From: Thermus igniterrae ATCC 700962
GTDB taxonomy: Bacteria > Deinococcota > Deinococci > Deinococcales > Thermaceae
Length of the DNA: 64,000 nucleotides
Assembly (NCBI RefSeq): GCF_000376265.1
Contig: NZ_AQWU01000074.1
Location: 1 to 64,000, forward strand
Reading direction: 5' to 3'
Below the pieces are notes generated by a model, which was not told the origin of the DNA, ran no database searches, and saw nothing but the letters and a program-made list of their open reading frames with translations. Of this stretch, positions 35,998 through 47,290 are shown one piece after another (the stretch's first letter is position 1; each line of letters begins with the position of its first letter). The position numbers and the translations under genes were made by a program.

Positions 35998-37302
35998 ATG
36001 GCGAAGATCGGTTTTGTGAGCCTGGGCTGCCCCAAGGCCCTGGTGGACTCCGAGCAGATCCTCTCAAGGCTCAAGGCCCTGGGCTACGAGACGAGCGGAA
36101 GCTACCAGGAGGCCGAGCTGGTGGTGGTGAACACCTGCGGCTTCATCACCCCGGCGGTGGAGGAGAGCCTCGAGGCCATCGGCGAGGCCCTGCGGGAAAA
36201 CGGCAAGGTGGTGGTGACCGGGTGCCTGGGGGCCCGGCCCGAGGTGATCCGGGAGCGCTACCCCATGGTCCTGGAGGTCACGGGCCCGGGGGAGGTGGAG
36301 CGGGTCCTGGAGGCGGTGCAGGCGTTTCTGCCCGCTCCCCGCGACCCCTTCTTGGACCTGGTCCCCCCTCAGGTGAAGCTCACCCCCCGGCACTACGCCT
36401 ACCTCAAGCTTTCCGAGGGGTGCGACCACCGCTGTAGCTTCTGCATCATCCCCAAGCTCCGGGGCGGCCTGCGCTCCCGGGACGCCGCCGAGGTCCTGGC
36501 CGAGGCCGCCCGGCTGGTGGCCACGGGCACCAAGGAGCTCCTCCTCGTCGCCCAGGACCTCTCCGCCTACGGGGTGGACCTCCGGCACCGGGAGAGCTTC
36601 TGGGGGGACCGCCTGGTCCGGGCCGAACTCAAGGACCTCCTGGCCCACATGGCCGAGCTGGGGGCCTGGATCCGCCTCCACTACGTCTACCCCTACCCCC
36701 ACGTGGGGGAGCTCCTGCCCCTCATGGCCGAGGGCAAGGTGCTCCCCTACCTGGACGTCCCCCTGCAGCATGCCTCCGAACGCATCCTCCGCCTCATGCG
36801 CCGGCCCGGGGGCTACCAAAGCCACCTGAAGACCCTGCAGGCCTGGCGGGAGGTGGTGCCCCACCTGGCGGTCCGCTCCAGCTTCATCGTGGGCTTCCCC
36901 GGGGAGACTGAGGAGGACTTCAGGCTCCTTCTGGAGTTTCTGGAGGAGGCGGAGCTGGACCGGGTGGGGGTCTTCACCTACTCCCCTGTGGAGGGGGCGG
37001 AGGCCAATGCCCTTCCCGGCCACGTGCCCGAGGAGGTGAAGGAAGAGCGCAAGGCCCGCCTCCTGGAGCTCCAGGCCCGCATCAGCCTCAAGAAGAACCA
37101 GGGCTTCGTGGGCAAGACCCTGGAGGTCTTAGTGGACGAGCTTCCCGAGCCGGGGCTTGCCGTGGGCCGTAGCTACCGCGACGCTCCGGGCATAGACGGC
37201 CTGGTCTACGTGGAGACCGACGGCACGGTGCGGATAGGGGAAAGGATACGGGTGCGCATCACCCGGGCGGATACCTACGACCTCCACGGGGTCCAGGTTT
37301 AG
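35998..37302 (+). CDS. rimO: Ribosomal protein S12 methylthiotransferase RimO
   Basis: A 434-residue radical-SAM enzyme that adds a methylthio group to an Asp of ribosomal protein S12. The UPF0004 domain has its three cysteines in [21 protein letters not shown] and [10 protein letters not shown]; the radical-SAM cluster cysteines are in [15 protein letters not shown]; a TRAM domain closes the protein. The RimO identity over MiaB rests on the SLGCPKNxVDSE-like start and [10 protein letters not shown]. Confidence 0.95.
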   Translation: MAKIGFVSLGCPKALVDSEQILSRLKALGYETSGSYQEAELVVVNTCGFITPAVEESLEAIGEALRENGKVVVTGCLGARPEVIRERYPMVLEVTGPGEVERVLEAVQAFLPAPRDPFLDLVPPQVKLTPRHYAYLKLSEGCDHRCSFCIIPKLRGGLRSRDAAEVLAEAARLVATGTKELLLVAQDLSAYGVDLRHRESFWGDRLVRAELKDLLAHMAELGAWIRLHYVYPYPHVGELLPLMAEGKVLPYLDVPLQHASERILRLMRRPGGYQSHLKTLQAWREVVPHLAVRSSFIVGFPGETEEDFRLLLEFLEEAELDRVGVFTYSPVEGAEANALPGHVPEEVKEERKARLLELQARISLKKNQGFVGKTLEVLVDELPEPGLAVGRSYRDAPGIDGLVYVETDGTVRIGERIRVRITRADTYDLHGVQV

Positions 37303-37305
37303 GAT
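37300..37305 (+). promoter_or_regulatory. -10 box of trkAH fused to the rimO stop codon
   Basis: TAGGAT; its first three bases are the rimO TAG stop. It lies 9 nt before the trkA ATG. Confidence 0.4.
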
Positions 37306-37314
37306 AGGGGCGGT

Positions 37315-38652
37315 ATGTACATCGTCATCGCCGGGGGCGGGGAGGTGGGCGGGGAGCTGGCCCGCACCCTGGAAAAGGCCCACGAGGTGGTGGTGATTGA
37401 CCGCAACCCCCAGGCCAAGGAGCGCCTGGCCCACCTGGACGTGAAGGTGGTGGTGGGGGGGGCCACGGACCCCGACACCCTGCGGGAAGCGGGGGTGGAC
37501 CAGGCGGACCTCTTCATCGCCAGCACCGACTCCGACGAAATCAACCTCCTGGCCAGCCTCCTGGCCAAGGGCCTGGGGGCCAAGGAGACCCTGTGCTTCG
37601 TGGGCAAGGGGGGGTATGTGGAGGTCCTCATGGACCCCCGCACCGCGGAGATCCTGGGCACCCGCATTGACAAGGTCCTCTGGCCCCAGCGGGCCATGGC
37701 CCGGGAAATCGTGGAGGTGATCCTGGTCCCCGGGGCGGTGGACACCGAGGTCCTGGCGGGGGGGCGGCTCCGCTTCGTGGAGTACCGGGTGAAGGAGGGG
37801 GGAGCCTATGCCCACCGCCTCCTCTCCGAGCTCAACTGGCCCGAGGGGGCGCTGGTGGTGGGGGTGGTGCGGGACGGGAGCTTCTTGAGCTTCGCCCACC
37901 CCGACTTCCCCGAGCTGGTGCTGGAGCCGGGGGACAAGCTCCTCTTCGTCACCTCCTTGCGGGTTTTTCCCGAGCTGGAGGCCTGCTTTGCCCCCGGCCG
38001 GGGCGTGCGCCGGGTGATGGTGATCGGCGGAGGGAACGTGGGCTTCATGGTGGCCCAGGAGCTCCTGCGGCGCCGGTTGGAGGTGGTGATCATTGAGCCC
38101 AACCGCGAGCGGTGTGAGTGGCTTTCCCAGGAGCTCCCTGGGGCCCTCATTATCCAGGGGGACGGCACGGATTTGGAGCTTTTGGAAGCGGAAGGGATGC
38201 AGGAGGCGGACGCGGTGGTGGCGGTGACCGACAACGACGAGAAGAACCTCCTGGCCTCCCTGCTGGCCAAGCAACTGGGGGTGAGCAAGGTGATCACCCG
38301 GGTTTCCCGCTCGGAGACCCGCCGGCTCTTTGAGCAGGTGGGCATTGACCTGCCCCTCACCCCCCGCCAGGCGGCGGTGCGGGCTGTGCTGGACTTCCTG
38401 GGCCCGGAGAACGTGGAGCACGTCTCCACCATGGACGAGAACATTGAGCTCCTAGAGGTGGAGCTATCCCAGGGCTTCCGGCCGAGGCCCCTCAGGGCCC
38501 TGGCCACCCCCCAGGTGGCCCCGGTGGCCCTGGAGCGGGACCACCGGGTGATGCTCTACCGGGAGGACCTCGAGGCCCTCCCCGGGGACCGGCTCTTCCT
38601 GGTGGCGGCCCGGGAGGTGGCGGATGAAGCTGTGGCCCGCATCGTCGGCTAG
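37315..38652 (+). CDS. trkA: Trk system potassium uptake protein TrkA
   Basis: A 445-residue cytosolic regulator with two tandem RCK modules. Each has a Rossmann NAD(H)-binding loop (IAGGGEVGGELART and VIGGGNVGFMVAQELL) followed by an RCK_C domain. It binds TrkH and gates K+ uptake according to nucleotide. It overlaps trkH by 29 bp. Confidence 0.94.
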   Translation: MYIVIAGGGEVGGELARTLEKAHEVVVIDRNPQAKERLAHLDVKVVVGGATDPDTLREAGVDQADLFIASTDSDEINLLASLLAKGLGAKETLCFVGKGGYVEVLMDPRTAEILGTRIDKVLWPQRAMAREIVEVILVPGAVDTEVLAGGRLRFVEYRVKEGGAYAHRLLSELNWPEGALVVGVVRDGSFLSFAHPDFPELVLEPGDKLLFVTSLRVFPELEACFAPGRGVRRVMVIGGGNVGFMVAQELLRRRLEVVIIEPNRERCEWLSQELPGALIIQGDGTDLELLEAEGMQEADAVVAVTDNDEKNLLASLLAKQLGVSKVITRVSRSETRRLFEQVGIDLPLTPRQAAVRAVLDFLGPENVEHVSTMDENIELLEVELSQGFRPRPLRALATPQVAPVALERDHRVMLYREDLEALPGDRLFLVAAREVADEAVARIVG

Positions 38653-40096
38653 GCCGGGGTTTCGCTCCAGCCTCTACCTCCTGGGCCTCACCTACCAGGG
38701 CTTCGGCCTCCTGATGGCCCTCTTTGCCCTCCTGGCCCTGGGGTGGGAGGAGGATGCCCGGGGGTTTGCCCTGGGGGCGGCGCTTGGCGTGGGGCTGGGC
38801 AAGCTCCTACAGGGGCTTGGCCACCCCCAGGCCCAGCCCCGCCGGGCGGAGGTCTTTGCCAGTGTGGCCCTCCTCTGGATCCTGGTGCCCGCCCTGGGGG
38901 CGGTGCCCTACTGGCTCTCGGGGGGGCTTACCTACCTGGACGCCCTCTTTGAGGCGGTCTCGGGCTTCACCACCACCGGGGCCACGGTGCTGGCGGACTT
39001 TGGCCAGTTCGGCAGAAGCCTTTTCCTCTGGCGCAGCCTGACCCAGTGGATAGGGGGGATTGGCATCGTGGTGCTCTTCTTGGTGGTCTTCCCCCAGCTC
39101 CAGGTGGCGGGCCGCCAAGCCTTTTTCGCCGAGAGCACCGGGGTGGAGAAGGAGAGGCTCACCCCCAGGCTCCGCCACACCGCCATGGCGGTGCTGCGGG
39201 TGTATGTCCTCCTTACGGGGCTGGCCTTTTTGGCCTACTGGGCCCTAGGGGTGCCCCTTTTTGAAGCCCTGGCCAATGCCCTCACCACCACCCCGGCGGG
39301 GGGCTTCAGCCCCAACCCCCAGAGCTTTGCCGCCTACGCCCCCCTGGCCCAGTGGGCGGGGAGCCTTTTCATGTTCCTGGCGGGGGTCAACTTCCTCCTC
39401 CAGTACCGGCTCTTCTTCGGCCGGGAGGTGAAGCCCCTCTGGCGGGATGCTGAGTTTCGGGCCTATGGGGCTTTGGTGCTCCTCTCCGGGCTTCTTTTGG
39501 CCCTTTACCTCTACACCCACCATCTTTACGGCCTCGAGGCCAGCCTGCGCCACGCCTTTTTTCAGGTGATTTCCATCCTCACCACCACGGGCTTCGCCAG
39601 CGTGGACTTCGCCCAGTGGGTAGTCCCCGCCCAGGCCATCCTGGTCCTCCTCATGTTCGTGGGGGGGAGTGCGGGTTCGGGGGCCGGGGGCATTAAGGTG
39701 GTGCGCTGGCTCCTCCTTTTTGGCCTCCTGCGCCGGGAGATCACCCGCACCCTCCATCCCCAGGCGGTCCTCCCCTTGCGCCTGGGGCAGCGGGTGGTCT
39801 CCGAGGAGGCCCTGCGGCAGGTCTCCGTCTTTGTGTTCCTCTACACGGTCCTCTTCGGCTTTGGGACCCTGGCCCTGGCCCTTTTGGAGGGGGACTTCGT
39901 GGTGGCCTTCACCGCCAGCGCCCAGGCCATCGGCAACATCGGTCCCGGCCTAGGGCCGGTGGGCCCCATGGGCTCTTATGCGGAACTCAATCCCTTTTCC
40001 AAGCTCATCCTGGTCCTGCAGATGTGGGCCGGGCGCATTGAGATTCTCCCCGTGATCCTGCTTTTCAGTCCGGAGCTCTGGCGCCGGTTGCGCTGA
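38624..40096 (+). CDS. trkH: Potassium uptake channel subunit TrkH
   Basis: A 490-residue membrane protein made of four M1-P-M2 repeats. The selectivity-filter-like segments are visible as SGFTTTGATVL, ALTTTPAGGF, ILTTTGFASVD and IGNIGPGLG, with one near-invariant Gly each. With TrkA it forms the K+ uptake system. It ends just before the glgP promoter. Confidence 0.93.
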   Translation: MKLWPASSARPGFRSSLYLLGLTYQGFGLLMALFALLALGWEEDARGFALGAALGVGLGKLLQGLGHPQAQPRRAEVFASVALLWILVPALGAVPYWLSGGLTYLDALFEAVSGFTTTGATVLADFGQFGRSLFLWRSLTQWIGGIGIVVLFLVVFPQLQVAGRQAFFAESTGVEKERLTPRLRHTAMAVLRVYVLLTGLAFLAYWALGVPLFEALANALTTTPAGGFSPNPQSFAAYAPLAQWAGSLFMFLAGVNFLLQYRLFFGREVKPLWRDAEFRAYGALVLLSGLLLALYLYTHHLYGLEASLRHAFFQVISILTTTGFASVDFAQWVVPAQAILVLLMFVGGSAGSGAGGIKVVRWLLLFGLLRREITRTLHPQAVLPLRLGQRVVSEEALRQVSVFVFLYTVLFGFGTLALALLEGDFVVAFTASAQAIGNIGPGLGPVGPMGSYAELNPFSKLILVLQMWAGRIEILPVILLFSPELWRRLR

Positions 40097-40107
40097 CCCC
40101 CTTGGGG

Positions 40108-40113
40108 TATAAT
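40108..40113 (+). promoter_or_regulatory. -10 box of glgP
   Basis: A perfect TATAAT flanked by GGGG and CCCC ends 7 nt before the GTG at 40121. Confidence 0.65.
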
Positions 40114-40120
40114 CCCCGTT

Positions 40121-42577
40121 GTGAGGACGCTGGGACACATCACCGCCATGCCCCTTCTGCCCGAGCCCCTGAAGGGCCTGAGGGAGCTGGCCTACAACCT
40201 CTGGTGGAGCTGGAATCCGGAGGCGGCGGAGCTCTTTCAAGAACTTGATCCTTCGCTTTGGAAGCGCTTCCGGGGCAACCCGGTCAAGCTCCTCCTGGAG
40301 GTGGACCCGGGCCGCCTCGAGGCCCTGGCGGCCACCAGCTACCCTGCCCGGGTCCAGGCGGTGGTGGCAGCCCTCAAGGCCTACCTGAGGGAGCGGGAAG
40401 AGAAGCAAGGTCCCCTCACCGCCTACTTTTCCGCGGAGTACGGCTTCCACAGCTCCTTGCCCATCTACTCCGGGGGGCTTGGGGTCCTGGCGGGGGACCA
40501 TGTGAAGGCCGCCAGCGACCTGAGCCTGAACCTGGTGGGGGTGGGCATCTTCTACCACGAGGGCTACTTCCACCAGCGCCTTTCCAAGGAAGGAGCCCAG
40601 GTGGAGGTGTACGAGACCCTCCACCCCGAGGAGCTCCCCCTCCTTCCCGTCCAGGACGCGGAGGGAAAGCCCCTCCGGGTGGGGGTGGAGTTCCCCGGCC
40701 GCACGGTCTGGCTTTCCGCCTACCGGGTCCAGGTGGGGGCGGTGCCCGTCTACCTCCTCACCGCCAACCTCCCCGAGAACGCCCCCGAGGACCGGGCCAT
40801 CACCGCCCGGCTCTACGCCCCGGGGCTGGAGATGCGCATCCAGCAGGAGATGGTGCTGGGGATCGGCGGGGTGAGGCTCTTGCGGGCCCTGGGCCTGGCG
40901 CCTCAGGTATTCCACATGAACGAGGGCCACTCCGCCTTTTTGGGCCTGGAACGGGTGCGGGAGCTGGTGGCCGAGGGCCACCCCTTTCCCGTGGCCCTGG
41001 AGCTGGCCCGGGCCGGGGCGCTTTTCACCACCCACACCCCGGTGCCCGCAGGGCACGACGCCTTTCCCCTGGACCTGGTGGAGCGCTACCTGGGGGGCTT
41101 CTGGGAGCGGATGGGAACGGACCGGGAGGGCCTTCTGGCCCTGGGGCTGGAGGAGAAGCCCTGGGGCAAGGTCTTCTCCATGTCCAACCTGGCCCTGGCC
41201 ACCAGCGCCCAGGCAGGAGGGGTTTCCCGGCTCCACGGGGAGGTCTCCCGGGAGATGTTCCACCACCTCTGGCCGGGTCTTCTCAAGGAGGAGGTGCCCA
41301 TTGGGCACATCACCAACGGGGTCCACACCTGGACCTTCCTCCATCCCAAGCTTCGGCGCCACTACGCAGAGGTCTTTGGCCCCGAGTGGCTGAAGCGCCC
41401 CCAGGACCCCGAGACCTGGAAGGTAGAGGGGCTCGGAGAGGACTTCTGGCGTATCCACCGGGAGCTCCGGGCGGAGCTGGTGCGGGAGGCGCGCGCCCGC
41501 CTCTACGAGCAACGCCGCCGCAACGGGGAAAGCCCAAGCCGCCTCAGGGAGGCGGAAAGGGCTCTGGACCCCGAGGTGCTCACCATCGGTTTTGCCCGCC
41601 GCTTCGCCACCTACAAGCGGGCCATTCTGCTCTTTAAAGACCCCGAGCGCCTCTTGCGCATCCTCCATGGACCCTACCCCGTGCAGTTCGTCTTTGCCGG
41701 CAAGGCCCACCCCAAGGACGAGCCGGGCAAGGCCTACCTGCAGGAGCTCGTCTCCAAAATCCGGGAGTACGGCCTCGAGGGCCGCATGGTGGTCCTGGAG
41801 GACTACGATATGTACCTGGCCCGGGTGCTGGTCCACGGGTCGGACCTCTGGCTCAACACCCCCCGCCGGCCCATGGAGGCCTCGGGAACAAGCGGCATGA
41901 AGGCGGCCCTCAACGGGGTGCTGAACCTGAGCGTTCTGGACGGCTGGTGGGCCGAGGCCTACAACGGCAAGAACGGCTTCGCCATTGGGGACGAGCGGAT
42001 CTACGAGAGCGAGGAGGCCCAGGACATGGCCGACGCCCAGGCCCTCTACGACGTGCTGGAAGGGGAGGTGCTCCCCCTCTTCTACGCCAAGGGGCCTGAG
42101 GGCTACTCCTCTGGCTGGCTCTCCATGGTACACGAAAGCCTCCGCACCGTGGGGCCTCGCTTCAGCGCTGCCCGCATGGTGCAGGAGTACGCCGGCCTGT
42201 ACCGCCAGGGAGCAGCCTGGGCCCTGAAGGCCCGGGAGCAGAGAGCGGCCCTGGAGGCCTTCCACCAGGCCCTACCCGCCTTCTTTACCCTGGGCCTGCG
42301 GGCGGAGGTCCCTGGGGACCTCACCCTGAACGGCACCCCCATGCGGGTGCGGGCCTTCCTGGAGGGGGAGGTGCCCGAGGCCCTCCGGCCTTTCCTGGAG
42401 GTCCAGCTGGTGGTGCGCCGTTCCAGCGGGCACCTGGAGGTGGTGCCCCTGGCCCTCGAGGGGGAGGGCTTTGGGGTCCTTTACCGCCCCTCGCGTCCAG
42501 GTAGCTATACCTATGGGGTGCGGCTCGCCCTGCGCCATCCCATCACCGGACGCGTGGCCTGGGTGCGCTGGGCCTAG
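40121..42577 (+). CDS. glgP: Alpha-glucan (maltodextrin) phosphorylase
   Basis: An 818-residue GT35 enzyme releasing glucose-1-phosphate from alpha-1,4-glucans. An N-terminal DUF3417-like domain (PLKGLRELAYNLWWSWNPE) marks the short Thermus/Thermotoga type of phosphorylase. The PLP Lys lies in EASGTSGMKAALNGVLN, and NGKNGFAIG follows. It is nearly identical in layout to the T. aquaticus enzyme as I remember it, which also begins a few residues before ITAMP, supporting GTG 40121 over ATG 40148. No other glycogen genes are nearby. Confidence 0.95.
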   Translation: MRTLGHITAMPLLPEPLKGLRELAYNLWWSWNPEAAELFQELDPSLWKRFRGNPVKLLLEVDPGRLEALAATSYPARVQAVVAALKAYLREREEKQGPLTAYFSAEYGFHSSLPIYSGGLGVLAGDHVKAASDLSLNLVGVGIFYHEGYFHQRLSKEGAQVEVYETLHPEELPLLPVQDAEGKPLRVGVEFPGRTVWLSAYRVQVGAVPVYLLTANLPENAPEDRAITARLYAPGLEMRIQQEMVLGIGGVRLLRALGLAPQVFHMNEGHSAFLGLERVRELVAEGHPFPVALELARAGALFTTHTPVPAGHDAFPLDLVERYLGGFWERMGTDREGLLALGLEEKPWGKVFSMSNLALATSAQAGGVSRLHGEVSREMFHHLWPGLLKEEVPIGHITNGVHTWTFLHPKLRRHYAEVFGPEWLKRPQDPETWKVEGLGEDFWRIHRELRAELVREARARLYEQRRRNGESPSRLREAERALDPEVLTIGFARRFATYKRAILLFKDPERLLRILHGPYPVQFVFAGKAHPKDEPGKAYLQELVSKIREYGLEGRMVVLEDYDMYLARVLVHGSDLWLNTPRRPMEASGTSGMKAALNGVLNLSVLDGWWAEAYNGKNGFAIGDERIYESEEAQDMADAQALYDVLEGEVLPLFYAKGPEGYSSGWLSMVHESLRTVGPRFSAARMVQEYAGLYRQGAAWALKAREQRAALEAFHQALPAFFTLGLRAEVPGDLTLNGTPMRVRAFLEGEVPEALRPFLEVQLVVRRSSGHLEVVPLALEGEGFGVLYRPSRPGSYTYGVRLALRHPITGRVAWVRWA

Positions 42578-42588
42578 GCCCGGGCGCC

Positions 42589-42616
42589 TTGACCCTGGCC
42601 CGGGCCCGGGTATAAT
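42589..42616 (+). promoter_or_regulatory. Promoter of the amino-acid ABC transporter operon
   Basis: TTGACC (42589-42594), a 16-nt spacer and TATAAT (42611-42616). Transcription would start near 42623, giving a leader of about 21 nt with GGGAGG before the ATG at 42644. Confidence 0.75.
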
Positions 42617-42643
42617 CGGCCCGTGCACAACGGGAGGTGGGTT

Positions 42644-43408
42644 ATGCGAAAGTTTATGCTCCTCCTTGCCTTGGTGCTCCTTCCCTGGAGCCTGGCCCAG
42701 GTGCGGACCTTTGACCAGGTCAAGGCCTCGGGCCAGATTCGCATCGGCACTGAAGGGGCCTTCCCCCCCTTCAACTACTTTGACGCCAAGAACCAGCTCA
42801 CCGGCTTTGAGATTGATCTGGGCAACGCCCTAGCCCAGAAGCTGGGCCTGAAACCCGTCTGGATCACCCAGGCCTTTGACACCCTCCTCATCCAGCTCAA
42901 CCAGGGCCGCTTTGACTTCGTCATCGCCTCCCACGGCATCACCGAGGAGCGGGCCAAGGCGGTGGACTTCACCAACCCCCACTACTGCACGGGCGGGGTC
43001 ATCGTGAGCAAGCGGGGTGGGCCCAAGACGGCCAAGGAACTCCAGGGCAAGGTGGTGGGGGTGCAGATCGGCACCACCTACATGGAGGCTGCCCAGAAGA
43101 TACCTGGGGTGAAGCAGGTGCGTACCTACCAGAAGGACCCCGATGCCCTTCAGGACCTCCTGGCCGGCCGGCTGGACGCATGGATCACCGACCGCTTCGT
43201 GGCCAAGGAGGCCATCAAGGAGCGGAAGCTGGAGAACACCCTGACCCTGGGGGAGCTGGTCTTCCAGGAGAAGGTGGCCATGGCGGTGGCCAAGGGCAAC
43301 AAGAGCGTGGTGGACGCCTTGAACCAGGCCCTTGCTGACCTGATGAGGGACGGCACCTACGCCCAGATTTCCAAGAAGTGGTTCGGGGAGGACGTGCGCT
43401 GCCGGTAA
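42644..43408 (+). CDS. Amino-acid ABC transporter substrate-binding protein
   Basis: A 254-residue exported protein of family SBP_bac_3. The signal peptide (RKFMLLLALVLLPWSLAQ) is followed by IRIGTEGAFPPFNYFD, IDLGNALAQKLGLKP and the ligand-contact stretch QGRFDFVIASHGITEERA; VGVQIGTTY and DAWITDRFVAKE complete the fold. These proteins bind polar amino acids such as glutamine or glutamate; the exact ligand is not readable. ATG 44 is used because GGGAGG precedes it; an in-frame GTG 21 nt upstream sits at the leaderless distance and remains possible. Confidence 0.88.
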   Translation: MRKFMLLLALVLLPWSLAQVRTFDQVKASGQIRIGTEGAFPPFNYFDAKNQLTGFEIDLGNALAQKLGLKPVWITQAFDTLLIQLNQGRFDFVIASHGITEERAKAVDFTNPHYCTGGVIVSKRGGPKTAKELQGKVVGVQIGTTYMEAAQKIPGVKQVRTYQKDPDALQDLLAGRLDAWITDRFVAKEAIKERKLENTLTLGELVFQEKVAMAVAKGNKSVVDALNQALADLMRDGTYAQISKKWFGEDVRCR

Positions 43409-43417
43409 GCTCCCTTT

Positions 43418-43449
43418 GGGCCCGGGCTGCCTAGGCCCCGGGCCCTTTT
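43418..43449 (+). terminator. Intercistronic hairpin between the binding protein and permease genes
   Basis: A perfect 9-bp stem GGGCCCGGG/CCCGGGCCC (43418-43426 with 43437-43445) is followed by TTTTCC. Placed between the binding-protein gene and its permease gene, it may protect the upstream mRNA or partly stop transcription so that more binding protein than permease is made. Confidence 0.7.
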
Positions 43450-43458
43450 CCTGTCCTT

Positions 43459-44247
43459 ATGCCCTTTTGGTTGCGCCTTCTCCTTCTCCTGCCCCTCCTG
43501 GTGGGGGGCTACTACGGCCTTTTTGCCCTTCTGGGCTTCGCCCTGGAGCGGTACTTCCTCCTCACAGGTTTTGGTCCCGAGCGGGCGGCCTCCGCCGGGG
43601 AGGCCATGGCCCTGGGGGCGGAGATCACCCTAAAGCTCACCTTCCTCTCGGGCCTAGCTGGGCTTTTCATCGGGGTGTTCGCCGGGATGTTCCGCCTTTC
43701 CGGCCGCCCTTGGGTGCGGCTTCCCGCTACCTTCTACATCTGGGTCACCCGGGGGACGCCCCTTCTCGTGCAGATCCTCTTCGCCTACAACGCCCTGCCC
43801 CTCCTTCTGGAGCCCCTCTGGCCCGGGGCCCAGCAGGCCATCACCCCCTACTGGGCGGCCTTCATCGCCCTCTCCTTCAACGTGGGGGCCTACAACGCCG
43901 AGGTGGTGCGGGCCGGCATCCAGGCCATTCCCAAGGGGCAGTGGGAGGCAGCCTGGTCCTTGGGGCTTTCCCCGGTGGACACCATGCGTTTTGTGATCCT
44001 GCCCCAGGCCCTGCGCATCGTGGTGCCGCCTTTGGTGAACAACGTGGTGGCCCTCCTCAAGGACTCCTCCCTGGCCAGCGTCATCGCCCTCACCGAACTG
44101 GCCCTTTCCGGGCAGCGCATTATCTCCGCCACTTTCCGCCCGGTGGAGGTCTACCTGGCTGTGGCCGCTATCTACCTCCTGCTCACCACCATCCTCACCC
44201 TCTTCACCAACCGGCTGGAGAGGCAGCTTAAGGTGGCAGGCCGCTGA
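43459..44247 (+). CDS. Amino-acid ABC transporter permease (HisM/GlnP family)
   Basis: A 262-residue membrane protein with five to six hydrophobic segments. TRGTPLLVQILFAYNALP and the EAA loop GIQAIPKGQWEAAWSLGLSP are typical of polar amino-acid permeases. It would form a homodimer with the ATPase encoded 3 kb downstream (47287). The start ATG lacks a strong Shine-Dalgarno. Confidence 0.9.
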   Translation: MPFWLRLLLLLPLLVGGYYGLFALLGFALERYFLLTGFGPERAASAGEAMALGAEITLKLTFLSGLAGLFIGVFAGMFRLSGRPWVRLPATFYIWVTRGTPLLVQILFAYNALPLLLEPLWPGAQQAITPYWAAFIALSFNVGAYNAEVVRAGIQAIPKGQWEAAWSLGLSPVDTMRFVILPQALRIVVPPLVNNVVALLKDSSLASVIALTELALSGQRIISATFRPVEVYLAVAAIYLLLTTILTLFTNRLERQLKVAGR

Positions 44248-44253
44248 AAGGGC

Positions 44254-44282
44254 TTGTGAGGGGAAGGGGCAAAGGGTATACT
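44254..44282 (+). promoter_or_regulatory. Promoter of the TAXI-TRAP genes
   Basis: TTGTGA (44254-44259), a 17-nt spacer and TATACT (44277-44282). The leader is about 22 nt and contains AAGGAGGTG before ATG 44311, so the TRAP genes can be transcribed separately from the ABC genes. Confidence 0.7.
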
Positions 44283-44310
44283 GCCCTCGTTGCTAAGGAG
44301 GTGTAAGCCT

Positions 44311-45261
44311 ATGCAGGTAAAGCGCATGTTGCTGGCGGGTTTGGCCCTGATGGGTCTGGGGTTTGCCCAAGAGTTTCTCACCCTGGGCTCGGGGGCTACC
44401 ACCGGGGTGTACTTCCCGGTGGCCACGGGGATGGCCAAGCTGGTGAACGACGCCAACGTGGGCATCCGGGCCAATGCCCGTTCCACCGGGGGTAGCGTGG
44501 CCAACATCAACGCCATCGCCGCTGGGGAGTTTGAGATGGCCCTGGCCCAGAACGACACAGCTTACTACGCCTTCCAGGGCTGTTGCATTCCTGCCTTTGA
44601 CGGCAAGCCGGTGAAGGGCATCCGAGCCCTGGCCGCCCTCTACCCCGAGGTGGTCCACATCGTGGCCCGGCAGGATGCGGGCATCCGCACCGTGGCCGAC
44701 CTCAAGGGCAAGCGGGTGGTGGTGGGAGACGTGGGCTCGGGCACGGAGCAGAACGCCCGGCAGATCCTGGAGGCCTACGGCCTGCGTTTTGAGGACCTGG
44801 GCCAGGCCATTCGGGTGAGTGCCACCCAGGGGATCCAGCTCATGCAGGACAGGCGGGCGGATGCCCTCTTCTACACCGTGGGCCTGGGGGCGAGTGCCAT
44901 CCAGCAACTCGCCCTCACCACCCCCATCACCCTGGTGGCCGTGGACCTGGGCAAGGTGCAGGCCATCGCCAAGAAGTACCCCTTCTACGTGGGCTTCAAC
45001 ATCCCCGGGGGCACCTACAAGGGGGTGGACGTGACCACCCCCACGGTGGCGGTGCAGGCCATGCTCATTGCCTCGGAGAAGCTTTCCCCTGAGACCGTCT
45101 ACAAGTTCATGAAGGCGGTCTTCGCTGACCAGACAGCCTTCAAGAAGATCCACCCCAACCTGGAGCGTTTCTTTGACCTTTCCCGGGCGGCCCGGGGTCT
45201 GCCCATCCCTTTGCACCCCGGGGCGGAGCGCTTCTACAAGGAGATTGGGGTCCTGAAGTAG
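44311..45261 (+). CDS. TAXI-family TRAP transporter solute-binding protein
   Basis: A 316-residue exported protein. A signal peptide (VKRMLLAGLALMGLGFAQ) leads into FLTLGSGATTGVYFPVATGM, the TAXI hallmark, then ARSTGGSVANINAIAAGE and KGKRVVVGDVGSGTEQNAR. A T. thermophilus homologue was crystallised with glutamate or glutamine, so an acidic amino acid or its amide is the likely ligand here (inference). It sits between the ABC permease and the fused TRAP permease, and a strong hairpin follows it. Confidence 0.92.
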   Translation: MQVKRMLLAGLALMGLGFAQEFLTLGSGATTGVYFPVATGMAKLVNDANVGIRANARSTGGSVANINAIAAGEFEMALAQNDTAYYAFQGCCIPAFDGKPVKGIRALAALYPEVVHIVARQDAGIRTVADLKGKRVVVGDVGSGTEQNARQILEAYGLRFEDLGQAIRVSATQGIQLMQDRRADALFYTVGLGASAIQQLALTTPITLVAVDLGKVQAIAKKYPFYVGFNIPGGTYKGVDVTTPTVAVQAMLIASEKLSPETVYKFMKAVFADQTAFKKIHPNLERFFDLSRAARGLPIPLHPGAERFYKEIGVLK

Positions 45262-45279
45262 GCTAAGGCCTAGACCCAG

Positions 45280-45302
45280 GGGGCCCCACCCGGGGCCCCT
45301 TT
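45280..45302 (+). terminator. Intercistronic hairpin between TAXI binding protein and TRAP permease
   Basis: An 8-bp self-complementary stem GGGGCCCC/GGGGCCCC (45280-45287 with 45292-45299) with loop ACCC is followed by TTT. As after the ABC binding protein, it may set a high binding-protein-to-permease ratio. Confidence 0.65.
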
Positions 45303-45316
45303 CGCCTGGAGGAGGG

Positions 45317-47286
<1,970 letters not shown>

Positions 47287-47290
<4 letters not shown>

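Noticed and set aside
42578-42607. GC-rich inverted repeat after glgP as a terminator
   Set aside because: No T run follows and it overlaps the -35 and -10 elements of the next promoter.
42623-42643. GTG start for the ABC binding protein at leaderless distance from TATAAT
   Set aside because: GGGAGG before ATG 42644 and a clean signal peptide favour the later start; a similar TTG at 44290 before the TAXI gene was rejected for the same reason.
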